Assembly (NCBI RefSeq): GCF_002307475.1
Contig: NZ_NTMH01000031.1
Span: forward strand, 1-64,000
Direction of reading: 5' to 3'
DNA: 64,000 nucleotides
DNA from: Pantoea allii
GTDB lineage: Bacteria > Pseudomonadota > Gammaproteobacteria > Enterobacterales > Enterobacteriaceae
Shown here: one piece after another, positions 46,664 through 55,894 of the stretch
Layout: every line of letters starts with the position of its first letter
How positions within the stretch are numbered: position 1 is the stretch's first letter
Notes under the pieces: model-generated
What the model was told of the DNA's origin: nothing
Database searches by the model: none
What the model saw: only the letters and a program-made list of their open reading frames with translations
Position numbers and translations under genes: made by a program

Positions 46664-46789
46664 GCAGCTGGTCGCACTCAACCTGAAACACGTATTCAGC
46701 TTGTCAGACTGCCGGATGACCAGAAACAGGCGGTAATGATTTGCCAGATGGCGAGCATCCCTGCTCGTGATGCAGGTGCACTGTTCGTT
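46664..46789 (+). pseudogene. ccdB: Fragment of a second chromosomal-type ccdB
   Basis: Within an open frame from 46646, AGRTQPETRIQLVRLPDDQKQAVM and CQMASIPARDAGALF align with chromosomal CcdB (consensus R-L-x-x-V-R-L-x-D-x-K-x-A-V-M-x-x-x-M-A-S-I-P). The DNA is also alike to the dead ccdB at 39.2 kb (AGATGGCGAGyATCCCyGCTC). Start and C-terminus are missing; after 46790 the similarity ends. No antitoxin remnant is seen beside it. Confidence 0.65.
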
Positions 46790-47133
46790 AAGGCAGAGCG
46801 GGAAATGCTATTTATGTTAAATAATCAACTTTTAACGTATAAACCAAAAACTAAGCACCTTTCGAATTACATGTTTGCTGTTACCAGCGGCACTGTTCAC
46901 GGGCTGAGCCTGTCCTCACGACATCTGGGCATAAAAGTCAGTGTGCACTTCTGTTGCTGTTATTTTATTAGCAACCCTGAAAATTTCGACAAAGACAGTT
47001 ACATATTACTGAGCAAAAATTGGCGATTTGGACTGTTTTGCACATTAGGTACGGCCATAAAGACTGCATTTTATATATAAGATTCAATTAAATAAGTTTA
47101 GCAATGAGTCACCGTTAAAACTGCATTTAGCTG

Positions 47134-47406
47134 TTAAGCATTACCTTCAGTACTGTTTTTGAAATAAAAGTCAGAATATAACATTTCAATTTCAGTTTCT
47201 GAAAATGCCTCTTCGACGGTGCCATTATCCAAATTGACCTTCAGTCTTGATAAGGGGATAGAATAAATGTCACCTACAAATACTTTGGTGGGGTTGTGGG
47301 AGTTAAAAATGGCATAAGCTACATCAGATAACTGAGGGTCGGTCTTGTCTTCGATGCTGGAGATAAAAATACAGGCAGCAACTGTTTTTTTCTCATTATT
47401 TCGCAT
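47134..47406 (-). CDS. Hypothetical protein
   Basis: 90 residues, acidic, no signal peptide or membrane segment. The middle (DPQLSDVAYAIFNSHNPTKVFVGDIYSIPLSRLKVNLDNGTVEEAF) looks like a real globular sequence rather than random coding, and there is no competing gene on either strand. The ribosome-binding site is weak (CCGGA). I recognise no family. Its AT-richness fits the island around it. Confidence 0.45.
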   Translation of the reverse strand: MRNNEKKTVAACIFISSIEDKTDPQLSDVAYAIFNSHNPTKVFVGDIYSIPLSRLKVNLDNGTVEEAFSETEIEMLYSDFYFKNSTEGNA

Positions 47407-47455
47407 TCCGGCAAATTTGGGTCCAGGTTCAACTAGTTCAATGCCTCTTATATAA

Positions 47456-47578
47456 CCTGATGTTTCTGTTAATGAAGGTGCAGTTAAACTGGCTACGTGG
47501 CATCACCATCTGGAGATTAATAAAGCCTGTGACGATCCCTCACTTGGTACGGGTTGTGGGGAAGATGAAAACGCATAA
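47456..47578 (+). pseudogene. Degraded 3' end of a small secreted-protein gene
   Basis: From 47456 the frame reads VNEGAVKLATWHHHLEINKACDD, then PSLGTGCGEDENA and a stop. There is no start codon and a stop lies immediately upstream, so the 5' half is lost. The pattern LA..H...L.IN.ACDD....C matches the C-terminus of the secreted protein at 28291-28578. A stem-loop follows, as behind a real gene. Confidence 0.5.
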
Positions 47579-47590
47579 TAACTGAAACCT

Positions 47591-47620
47591 GCAGACACCG
47601 TTTACAGATAAGGTGTCTGC
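47591..47620 (+). terminator. Stem-loop after the degraded small gene
   Basis: GCAGACACC (47591-47599) pairs with GGTGTCTGC (47612-47620). TTTTATTTT begins 11 bases later, so it is at best a moderate terminator. Confidence 0.5.
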
Positions 47621-47763
47621 ACTGATATGGTTTTATTTTCGGTCCGCCCATGTACCCTGTCGCGCGTCGTAAAAGCTGGCGATTCTCCCTGTACTGAATG
47701 ACCAGATCGAAAATTATTCAGATAAGGCATACTCCATTCTCCTCCCGGTCAATGCGTCCCCTG

Positions 47764-48927
47764 TTAGAGACAGAGCACATTTCTTATCTTATGGAGAGCC
47801 TGCTCCAGTACACAAATTTCAGGAACCAGAGCGATGCGTATGAATTCATGACCGGGATTTCGGCCATCAACAGTCTGGGCAAGATACTCACCGGGAAGCA
47901 CACGGATGCCGCTCTGTCGCCAGAGCTCTGTTGCTGTGGCGACTCCGTCACCTACGTTCAGCCATGTAAAGAGACCGGCCCTGGGGATGACAAAATTTGA
48001 CACATCCCCCAGAACCGAAGCGACCAGTGCGTATTTTTCCTGACACTCCTGACGTGCCTTAATCACATGTGCTTCATCCGCCCACGCCAGGGCCGATATC
48101 TCTTGCAGCACACCCGGCACAGGTGCCCCCCCTTTTGCTCTGAGATTCCTCATTCGCCTTATGCTTTGCACTCCGCCTGCGGCGAAGCCTGAGCGTAGAC
48201 CCGGCAGACCTGACCTTTTCGAGAGCGAATTGAATACGACTATCCGTTCCGGATTGTACTGGGTTCCTGAAACCAGCCCGAGATAGCCGGCTGGTGGTTC
48301 ACCGGCATAAAGCTCTGAATAGCATTCGTCAGCAAAGATACGGAAGTCATAACGCTCTGCCAGGGCCAGCAGCTCAAGAAGGTATTCTGCTGATGCCACT
48401 CCGCCCTGGGGATTGGAGGGTGAACATATATATACGGCTTCAACTGAGTTCAGGATTCTGTCAGGCAGAGCCCCGTAATCCGGCATATACCCTGACGCCG
48501 GATCGGCAGGCACTGGCACGGGCTCAGCATTAATGATCAGAGCCGCAGCACGGTAGGCCTGGTAAGCCGGATTCGGCATAAGAACCCGTGAACCATGCCC
48601 TCCTTTGCATAAAGCCAGCATGGCGGTGAAAAGTCCCTCTCTGCTTCCGTTAAGGACCAGCAGGTTTTCCTCTGATAAGCGGACTTCGTAGCGGCGGGCT
48701 ATCCAGTCACATATTGCATGTAATAGATTATCTGAACCGTAATTATCCGGATACTTCGCCAGAAGATGTGAATGTTGGCACAATGCGGCCTGAATGAAAG
48801 GAGGAAGCTGCTGCTGGGGTTCACCGAGGTCCAGTCGTGTCGGATACGCACCCGGCATAACGCCATGCAAAAGCTGTCGAAGGCGCTCGAAGGCAGAAAA
48901 ACTTTCATCAATTTTTTCAGGTTGCAT
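47764..48927 (-). CDS. DapC-like class I/II PLP aminotransferase
   Basis: 387-residue fold-type I enzyme. FSAFERLRQLLHGVMP, LDLGEPQQQLPPFI, LAKYPDNYGSDNLLHAICDWIARR, PNPAYQAYRAAAL, ICSPSNPQGGVAS, FADECYSELYAGEPP and the PLP lysine in VFNSLSKRSGLPGLRSGF follow the N-succinyl-diaminopimelate aminotransferase (DapC) pattern. The frame is open back to 49116, but GGGAG lies seven bases before the ATG at 48927, where family similarity begins. It is the last gene of a seven-gene same-strand cluster, 285 bp behind the decarboxylase gene. Primary lysine synthesis does not need a copy here, so a biosynthetic role in the cluster is likely. Confidence 0.85.
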   Translation of the reverse strand: MQPEKIDESFSAFERLRQLLHGVMPGAYPTRLDLGEPQQQLPPFIQAALCQHSHLLAKYPDNYGSDNLLHAICDWIARRYEVRLSEENLLVLNGSREGLFTAMLALCKGGHGSRVLMPNPAYQAYRAAALIINAEPVPVPADPASGYMPDYGALPDRILNSVEAVYICSPSNPQGGVASAEYLLELLALAERYDFRIFADECYSELYAGEPPAGYLGLVSGTQYNPERIVVFNSLSKRSGLPGLRSGFAAGGVQSIRRMRNLRAKGGAPVPGVLQEISALAWADEAHVIKARQECQEKYALVASVLGDVSNFVIPRAGLFTWLNVGDGVATATELWRQSGIRVLPGEYLAQTVDGRNPGHEFIRIALVPEICVLEQALHKIRNVLCL

Positions 48928-49212
48928 CGTATACTCCCGGAGCTCGAACAGATCAGGTAATGTTGGGTTTTGCGTCTCAGCCTTCGCCATTTCAGACCAA
49001 ACTGTGCGCGCCAACGTGATGGCCGCACTGCCTCCCTCCTCGCGGGGATTAATCCGGAAAGTGTTCATACCCTTCCTGAGATCCGGACTGATGATATTGA
49101 TAAACCGTCCTATCACTCATACAGGGAATTCAAAAAAGTACGCTGTTGATAAAGACGGTCGGCCCCTTTTTCGTTTCATGGACGACATCAGGAAAGATGA
49201 CAGCTTTAAGCT

Positions 49213-50481
49213 TTAATAATTTTTTTCCTCAGCTAAGGACGCAGAAAACCGGTCAAAATCAGGGATTGTGGATAAATAGTGTCGTGTCGTTTCGGCTTCG
49301 CGAATTAATTTCACTGTACCGTTTTGCTGAAGCAGCAGTTCTTTTGGCCTAAGACGCCCGTTGTAGTTAAAACCCATGGCTGCACCGTGTGCGCCGGTGT
49401 CGTGAATCACTATCAAATCGCCTCGCTGTGGTTCCGGAAGGAGGCGTCCGGTGGCAAATTTATCATTGTTCTCACAGAGTGATCCGACGATATCAGCGGT
49501 GACGGGAGGACGTTCTACAAAGGGAGCAGTGATGTGGTGGTAGGCATCAGGATAGAGAGCAGGACGCATAAGGGCGCTCATTCCCGCGTCGACACCAATA
49601 AAAGTCCGAAACTTGTGCATGACAGTATTTACCGCCGTTACCAGAACCCCGTGTGGGCCCGTCACATACCTGCCGCATTCTGTGTAGAGCTGCGTGGTAT
49701 CAGCGAAGTGTTTCCCGTGAAGTTTTGCCAGACCGTCAGAAAAAAAAGGGAAATTAAATGCTTCTTCATCGGGCCTGTATGGTATGCCAATGCCGCCACC
49801 GATGTTAACGAAATCCAGAGCGACGTCAGCACTCTCTGCAACATGTAAGGCGTGAGTGATAACTAATTCGGCGACGTCCAGCACCCTCTCTGCCGATCTC
49901 TGGTTTGAACACAGCATTGCATGCAGGCCGAAACGCTTTGCGCCTAAGTCTTTTGCACGTCGAAAGGCCTGCACCAGTTCAGAATGGGGAACGCCGAATT
50001 TACTGTTTTCAGCCGCCCCCATGAACGTGCACTTTTGATCAAGAGCGCCTGCAGCCATGCGAAAGCAGACGCGTTCAGGGAATGGCCGCAGGGTGTCGAG
50101 GAAACAGATATCGTCAAGATTGACAACTGCACCGGCTCTCACAGCTGCCTCAAATTCATCGGGTCGCGTATTATTGGAGGTGAAAAAGATGTCATGGCCT
50201 CGGGCACCAGCCAGTAATGCTAATTCAATTTCAGGGACCGAGGCACAGTCAAATCCCATCCCCTCTTCCTGAAGGATAGCCAGTATGTAGGGGTTTGGCA
50301 GTGCTTTAACAGCGAAGTACTGCTTAAAGGGAATTGCCTTTGCGACAGACCTGAACTGTCGGCAGGTCTCGCGAATGCCTGTTTCATCATAAATGTGGAA
50401 AGGCGTTCCAAACTCCAGCGCTATTTCCCTGAGTTGTGGTATTAAACGCTGATGAAATGTTCCAGACATTGGCATGAGCAT
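49213..50481 (-). CDS. LysA-like PLP-dependent (diaminopimelate-type) decarboxylase
   Basis: 422-residue fold-type III decarboxylase. The PLP lysine is in QYFAVKALPNPYIL, then GFDCASVPEIELAL, FFTSNNTRPDEFEAA, FGLHAMLCSNQ, FVNIGGGIGIPYRPDEE, TECGRYVTGPHG, and the catalytic Cys loop in GSLCENNDKFA. These are the landmarks of diaminopimelate decarboxylases of the 'LHxMxxSN' branch. It could decarboxylate diaminopimelate or a related D-centred amino acid intermediate. GAGAG precedes two possible ATGs (50481, 50475). It is 33 bp downstream of the DMT gene, in the same transcript. Confidence 0.86.
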   Translation of the reverse strand: MLMPMSGTFHQRLIPQLREIALEFGTPFHIYDETGIRETCRQFRSVAKAIPFKQYFAVKALPNPYILAILQEEGMGFDCASVPEIELALLAGARGHDIFFTSNNTRPDEFEAAVRAGAVVNLDDICFLDTLRPFPERVCFRMAAGALDQKCTFMGAAENSKFGVPHSELVQAFRRAKDLGAKRFGLHAMLCSNQRSAERVLDVAELVITHALHVAESADVALDFVNIGGGIGIPYRPDEEAFNFPFFSDGLAKLHGKHFADTTQLYTECGRYVTGPHGVLVTAVNTVMHKFRTFIGVDAGMSALMRPALYPDAYHHITAPFVERPPVTADIVGSLCENNDKFATGRLLPEPQRGDLIVIHDTGAHGAAMGFNYNGRLRPKELLLQQNGTVKLIREAETTRHYLSTIPDFDRFSASLAEEKNY

Positions 50482-50514
50482 ATCTCTCAGTGGTTATTGA
50501 AAAATGATGGGCGA

Positions 50515-51471
50515 TCAGTTTTTCCTGTCTAACTGCCTCTGTTCAGAGACAACGTTCCAGCAAGCAATAAGAAAAAGTGAGCAGATTGCCACCACCGTTG
50601 AAACACTGTAGTGGAGCCTCGAGTCGAATAACTGGAACAGCCACGTAAATCCGGGAGCACATGCAATGATCAGGAGTACGGTCGTTGAACCACAACGCTC
50701 AAGCCCTTTCTGCAGAGCAAAAATCGGAACAGCGATTCCGAGAACCGCGATGATCCCGGCAAGGATGAAAGTACCGGACCCGGGGGTCAGATCACCAGAC
50801 ATGAAGGCAGATATACCCGACAGGCATACCAGTAAAACAAAACGCGTACGCATCAAATCGAAAGCGTTGTACCCGTGCTTATAAAGTCGGCGGGAGCGGG
50901 ACGTGACCAGCGCAATTGCAGCACCGCCAAGCCCGCACAACAATGCGCCAGTCCAGAATGCGCCGGAATTTATATCTCCAATCGCGCTGACCCCCAGGTA
51001 GGTTGAACTCAGAAGAAAGAAGGCGGTAAGTGCCGAAAAAAACACCCGGATTTTAACATTACGGTTATTATCGCATTCTATCCCGAGCAGTTGTGAGCAG
51101 AGTGGGCTTATGCCTACTGTCACAGCGCTGACAACCGCGGGCTCAAGGTACCTGACTGCCCAAAAAAAGCATCCCCAGGCCAGAGCGGTCTCCAGGTTAA
51201 GCAGCGCAATTTCCCTGAAGCTTTTCGAAAAGATCGACCACCCTTTCCTGAACGACCGGAAGTTAAAAATAATGTCAGCGTTAAAGATTAAGGTCACTAA
51301 ACCAAACGATAGAAATACAAGAAGATTTGGGTCTGTATCCTGAACCACATGACCAATTACCACTTCTTTGGCCGCTGACATCACAGAATAAATAAGGACA
51401 AATATCGCGCCCGTGGAGGAGTAACGTCTGGCCAGCGTTTCACTGACCTGTTTACTGTCATTCAACAACAT
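50515..51471 (-). CDS. EamA/DMT-family membrane transporter
   Basis: 318-residue inner-membrane protein with ten predicted helices in two EamA-like halves (for example TLARRYSSTGAIFVLIYSVMSAA; RYLEPAVVSAVTVGISPLCSQLLG; GTFILAGIIAVLGIAVPIFALQKGLERCGSTTVLLI). Such proteins often export amino acids and their analogues. Its 5' end overlaps the ATP-grasp gene by 14 bp, so it is translated with it; the natural role is export of, or self-protection from, the cluster product. Confidence 0.83.
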   Translation of the reverse strand: MLLNDSKQVSETLARRYSSTGAIFVLIYSVMSAAKEVVIGHVVQDTDPNLLVFLSFGLVTLIFNADIIFNFRSFRKGWSIFSKSFREIALLNLETALAWGCFFWAVRYLEPAVVSAVTVGISPLCSQLLGIECDNNRNVKIRVFFSALTAFFLLSSTYLGVSAIGDINSGAFWTGALLCGLGGAAIALVTSRSRRLYKHGYNAFDLMRTRFVLLVCLSGISAFMSGDLTPGSGTFILAGIIAVLGIAVPIFALQKGLERCGSTTVLLIIACAPGFTWLFQLFDSRLHYSVSTVVAICSLFLIACWNVVSEQRQLDRKN

Positions 51472-52705
51472 GGAAAATTTCTCCGGCCAGCTCCATTTCC
51501 CTTATTCGTTTATGGTCCTCTGATATTGTCGCGTCGTCACCCACAAGATAAATAATGCCCGGGGAAGTAAAAAGGTCGCGGGTCTTTGATATACGAGAGC
51601 CTACCTGAGGGAGATGAATGGCTGAATGAAATGAAGGCAACGAGCGGATGTGCTGAAGTCCTTGAGCGTTAACAATGCGGCCTTCCTGATTCGAAATCAG
51701 GCTGATACATGAAACGGAAGCGCGCCGTGGACATGACTTAATAAATAATTCTGAAAAAACTTCGGGTTGTGAGTAACGCAGTACCGTCAGAGAGACAACA
51801 TCCGTCCCAGTACATCGACGAACCGCGCTCTCATCTATCGTGCCCTGTAAACGGGCTGCGGTTTCGATCAGAACCGGACCTCTGTCCGTATATTTGAGCT
51901 CCGTGTGACTGGCTCCTTCTCTGATACCGAGTGCGTCAAGTACGCCGGTTGTATAAGAAATGAGTTCAGCCTGGACATGCCCCGTCAGTTCCATCAGGTC
52001 TTCTTTCCAGCAGACGAGTGATCCGTTATGGCCGGGCATGCGATCATCTTTCCAGATCTCGCTAACGTAATGCCGGCCATTAACAGACGTACAGTTTACA
52101 AAATATTGTTGCCCCTGCAGATATTCCTGAATCAGTACACTGGAATTCGTTTCCCCAATTGCATTTTGTTGCCCGAAAAGCAGGCCTGAATGCGCAATAA
52201 CCTCTTCTCGTGAGTCGCAAATTCTGAAGCCATCACCTCCAGCGCTGTTAGCCGGTTTTACAACAAGAGGGAATGAAAAATTTTTAAAATCCAGATAGTT
52301 TAAGTCTTCTGCATTCATTACCTTAACTTGCATCGGCACATCTAATCCCGCATCTTTAACTGCTTCGATCATGGCAAACTTATCGCGCCGGCTTTCACTT
52401 TTCTCGATCGTATTGCTTGGCAGCGAAAGATGATGGCTTATCGCTTCAGCCAAAACCACGCCAGACTCTGTTCCTGCAATGACAAAGTCGGGGGCAAACC
52501 GTGAGATTTTTTCTGAAGCCTGCAAGTAATCATCGCCCGAAAAACCAAAGTCGGTTTCAAAGTCGCCCGGACGAAACGTTTTTTCATAATGAGGAGAAGG
52601 TGTTTCGCCGGACCTGATATGCGTAACGGTAAAACCCTGCTCCCGAAACAGGGATGCGAGTTTGGCACCAGTGGAGTAAGCATCACAGATTACAATTTTC
52701 TTCAT
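51458..52705 (-). CDS. ATP-grasp ligase (L-amino-acid ligase type)
   Basis: 415-residue ATP-grasp enzyme. The N-terminal pre-ATP-grasp domain is MKKIVICDAYSTGAKLASLFREQG; the ATP-binding lysines lie in KFAMIEAVKDAGLDVP and FPLVVKPANSAGGDGFRIC; SSVLIQEYLQGQQYFVN and HTELKYTDRGPVLIETAARLQG carry the Glu/Asn metal ligands. The layout matches dipeptide-forming ligases (BL00235/RizA-like). It probably joins an amino acid to another amine or acid in the cluster's product. It overlaps the methyltransferase upstream by 4 bp. Confidence 0.86.
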   Translation of the reverse strand: MKKIVICDAYSTGAKLASLFREQGFTVTHIRSGETPSPHYEKTFRPGDFETDFGFSGDDYLQASEKISRFAPDFVIAGTESGVVLAEAISHHLSLPSNTIEKSESRRDKFAMIEAVKDAGLDVPMQVKVMNAEDLNYLDFKNFSFPLVVKPANSAGGDGFRICDSREEVIAHSGLLFGQQNAIGETNSSVLIQEYLQGQQYFVNCTSVNGRHYVSEIWKDDRMPGHNGSLVCWKEDLMELTGHVQAELISYTTGVLDALGIREGASHTELKYTDRGPVLIETAARLQGTIDESAVRRCTGTDVVSLTVLRYSQPEVFSELFIKSCPRRASVSCISLISNQEGRIVNAQGLQHIRSLPSFHSAIHLPQVGSRISKTRDLFTSPGIIYLVGDDATISEDHKRIREMELAGEIFHVVE

Positions 52706-53436
52706 GGACGCTCCGCTACGATAACGAGATTGTCTCCGGGAGACTTAGGCGTTAAGTCAAAACTGCCGTAGAAGCGGATGTCCTTAAATCCTGCCTTAAT
52801 CAGCATTTCTTTAAGCTCCTCCTTCCAGTAAAGACGTGTTTTACACGTCAGAAGCTGACCTTTGTACCGGTAATCTACTGTCAGCATCTTATCCTGAACA
52901 ATCAGAGTTTCCTTAACACCGTTCTTTTCTCTGTGCGTATGGCCGTCCTGTTCCAAAACGCACGATGCTCTTTCCATATCTGACAGTTCCATTATAAGCC
53001 GCCCGCCAGTCCGCAGTGACTGAAGCCATGAAGAAAGGATTTTCTGATCTGCAGTCTCATTTTCCGCATAACCAAAACTCGTATAAACATTTACTATTGC
53101 GTCGAACGGTCCGGCGGGCGGACTGGCCATATCACAAAGCTGAAACACAGCATCAGATTTCAGATTTCTTGCAACGTCAAGTTGCTCCGAGGATAAATCA
53201 ATCCCCGTGACGGTATAGCCAAGGTTTGCAAGCGCGTGCGACACCCTGCCGATACCACAACAAACGTCTAAGATTTTATTATATTTCCCTGGCGGTATAA
53301 TTTTAGATATCGCGATGGAATCTAAAACAGTATGGTCATATCTCCCAAGAGCTTCAGACAGCTCGACAAACAGGAGAGGCATGGCCCCCTGTACCGCGCT
53401 TTCGCTATGAGCGGCACTGCTATTATATTGGGTCAT
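52702..53436 (-). CDS. Class I SAM-dependent methyltransferase
   Basis: 244-residue Rossmann methyltransferase. Motif I is ILDVCCGIGRVSHALANLG, post-I VTGIDLSSEQLDVAR, motif III-like FDAIVNVYTSFGY; the C-terminal beta strands end FDLTPKSPGDNLVIVAERP. Its C-terminal half has a beta-rich insert typical of small-molecule N- or O-methyltransferases. ATG at 53436 follows weak AT-rich DNA. Coupled by 4-bp overlap to the ATP-grasp gene. Confidence 0.85.
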   Translation of the reverse strand: MTQYNSSAAHSESAVQGAMPLLFVELSEALGRYDHTVLDSIAISKIIPPGKYNKILDVCCGIGRVSHALANLGYTVTGIDLSSEQLDVARNLKSDAVFQLCDMASPPAGPFDAIVNVYTSFGYAENETADQKILSSWLQSLRTGGRLIMELSDMERASCVLEQDGHTHREKNGVKETLIVQDKMLTVDYRYKGQLLTCKTRLYWKEELKEMLIKAGFKDIRFYGSFDLTPKSPGDNLVIVAERP

Positions 53437-53484
53437 AGTAATTCACATATTTAGATTTTATAAAATACCAGGAGGTTATGTTGT

Positions 53485-54162
53485 TTAACGATTTAATATT
53501 CCGACGTAAATCGTTCTTTTGCGAATTCCTGATATTGGCCGGTGATATTCAAATATTTCAGATCTCAGCTCATCAATACCAATTTTTTTAAACTGCTTTC
53601 TGAGATATTCTGATGATAAATAACTGAAGTTCGGTACCGAACCATGTGGCTCAACATCCGCTCCCTCCTTTATCGGGGCATCATTTGAAACGATAATTTT
53701 AGCATTATCATCAAGATGTAATGCCTGCAGGTGGTGTAACGAGCGTGTCAGGCCGCTGCAGGAATCATATAAATGACCAAAAAAGCCATCAGCATATATC
53801 GTTGCTGCATCCTTTAAAATATGGGGGGAAAGCTCGAAGAAGTCCGCGCAGATGCTCTCCAGACCTTTTCGGGTGGTGATCGCCACAGCCTCCTCGTTGC
53901 AATCGACGCACACTACCTGATAGCCCGCTTTCATCAGTCGCTCTTCGATGAAGCCGTTACCACTCCCGAGGGAAACTATACGAGCCCCCTTGGGGGTGTT
54001 AGCAGTAATAATGGCCATTATGCGGGAAATGTATTGTGGTGAGAAACCGGATGGTGTAATTGAGTCACCGAACGGGATCCCCTTTTCCCATAATTCGTAA
54101 AGATTCTGCCCTTTTCTTTCCTGAACAGGGCCATAATAATTTGGATAAATTTCTGTAGGCAT
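53485..54162 (-). CDS. SAM-dependent methyltransferase-like protein
   Basis: 225-residue protein. IVSLGSGNGFIEERLMKAGYQVVCVDCNEEAV is a clear SAM motif I and acidic loop; the region after (FFELSPHILKDAATIYADGFFGHLYD) fits motif II. The N-terminal 45 residues (YGPVQERKGQNLYELWEKGIPFGDSITPSGFSP) are not of a standard family I can name. GAGG lies about nine bases before the ATG. Second gene of the cluster, 46 bp after the oxygenase. Confidence 0.8.
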   Translation of the reverse strand: MPTEIYPNYYGPVQERKGQNLYELWEKGIPFGDSITPSGFSPQYISRIMAIITANTPKGARIVSLGSGNGFIEERLMKAGYQVVCVDCNEEAVAITTRKGLESICADFFELSPHILKDAATIYADGFFGHLYDSCSGLTRSLHHLQALHLDDNAKIIVSNDAPIKEGADVEPHGSVPNFSYLSSEYLRKQFKKIGIDELRSEIFEYHRPISGIRKRTIYVGILNR

Positions 54163-54207
54163 TGAAGTAACCTCGATATTTAATCCTGAATGATGTTAGA
54201 GATACCT

Positions 54208-54945
54208 TTAAAGGGAATATATCTCTTCCATCGACTCGTGTGACACGACCCGATCAATTTCATCAGCACCGGCATAGGAGAAACATACGATGATCCTTAA
54301 GTCTGCTTCTTTTAAAGGTGACACATGGTGCAGGTTTGCGGCACCGTTAATTAAATAGAAACTACCCTGCGGCACATATTCACGGTATACAGGTCCCTTA
54401 TCAAGGTAGGCCTGGATATTAGGATTCTCTTTATCCCACTCCGTGTTTGGAACAAATTCGACCAGCCCCCCGTTACCTTCTCTTGGGGCCCTGACAATGA
54501 ATAACAATGAATACCGGTAATCATCCCAGTGCCACCCGTGTTCATCCTGAGGTAACTGCTGACTGTTGATAACAATTTCCTCAGGTTCGAAAGGTACTTT
54601 GATTACCTTGTCGGCAGTAATCTGCTCCAGGACTCTGAAAAGAGCAGGATCGCTGTAAAAAGCCGGAAGAAGGCGGGCCATTGCGAAAATATCATGACGA
54701 CTACAGCTCATGTACTTGCGGGGGCTGTTGTCTGTTGATGATACTTTGGTATCCCGCCGCTTTGCTGTTTCAGTAAGACAGTTAGCCACTTCCAGCTCTA
54801 TCAGGTAACGGAGCTGCTCAGGAATAAAATTGTCCATACTGACAAAGCCGAGCTCCTGAAATTTACTGCTCCATTTAACTATTTCCGCCTCACAGCCAGC
54901 GAAATGGGCCTCAAGGTCAAAAGATTTAGCAAATTCTGAAATCAC
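54208..54945 (-). CDS. 2-Oxoglutarate/Fe(II)-dependent oxygenase
   Basis: 245-residue non-haem iron oxygenase. The metal facial triad is visible as H-x-D in DEHGWHWDDYRYSLLF and a distal His in AANLHHVSPL, with an Arg ten residues on (ADLRIIVCFSY) for 2-oxoglutarate. An HxD motif, not HxG/HxA, argues for hydroxylation rather than halogenation. The frame opens at a TTG at 54975, but GGAGG precedes the GTG at 54945 by 5 bases, which I take as the start. It is the first gene of the cluster. Confidence 0.83.
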   Translation of the reverse strand: MISEFAKSFDLEAHFAGCEAEIVKWSSKFQELGFVSMDNFIPEQLRYLIELEVANCLTETAKRRDTKVSSTDNSPRKYMSCSRHDIFAMARLLPAFYSDPALFRVLEQITADKVIKVPFEPEEIVINSQQLPQDEHGWHWDDYRYSLLFIVRAPREGNGGLVEFVPNTEWDKENPNIQAYLDKGPVYREYVPQGSFYLINGAANLHHVSPLKEADLRIIVCFSYAGADEIDRVVSHESMEEIYSL

Positions 54946-55512
54946 ACTTACCTCCAGACAGATGAGTTCAATCAACGGGCTCTTTCATGGATGACATAAA
55001 AACACTTTTCTTGGTGAGGATTAAGCGAAGTCCAATCTAGATTAATTTTTTTTCATCATCAACAAGAATTAATGGATCACGGAAAGTAATCAATAAGAAA
55101 AGCTTAAATTTTGTCGTTACGCTTATGTTTTTAAATGCTTTTTTTTAGGCTTTAACGGGAATCCCTTACAGATAAACAGCTGATAACTGAATAATAATTT
55201 CATATTAATCAATTTCTTAACGTTTTCAGTCTTTTTAAAACTGAATTTTTTTCGAAAAATAAGAAAAATCTCAGGAGTAAAAATGATTAGTAAAACGGTT
55301 TACAAGATGTTTTATTGATAAGATACACCGCAATTAAAATATAAACTAAATGCATGTTTATTGTTTCGCTGTTACATGAAATTTCCATATAAAAACTCTG
55401 GTTTATTGGAAACCTGCTACAGGAATACAGATTTTGCCCGTCTGGTAATCGACCACGCCACATTTCTCTGTCTCTGTGATTAACGCCGGCAGAATGAATA
55501 CCGGGTAAATGT
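54946..55512. other. AT-rich leader region of the biosynthetic cluster
   Basis: About 570 bp of very AT-rich DNA between the oxygenase gene and the IS remnant. It should hold the cluster promoter, reading leftward. On the plus strand an 11-codon frame (55283-55318) has a perfect AGGAG site but no further support. No regulator gene is seen. Confidence 0.5.
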
Positions 55513-55582
55513 AGTGGCACACTGAATTTGGCCACCTGAATAGAGGTGATATCATCACCTCACAGTAAAAACAGGTGACATT

Positions 55583-55887
<305 letters not shown>

Positions 55888-55894
<7 letters not shown>

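Noticed and set aside
47764..54945. Phosphonate (PepM), NRPS/PKS or RiPP interpretation of the cluster
   Set aside because: No PepM-like mutase, carrier protein, condensation domain or candidate precursor peptide is visible in or near the cluster.
55283..55318. 11-codon frame with a perfect AGGAG site
   Set aside because: Too short to judge; it may be the truncated start of a gene removed by IS activity. Mentioned under the leader finding only.
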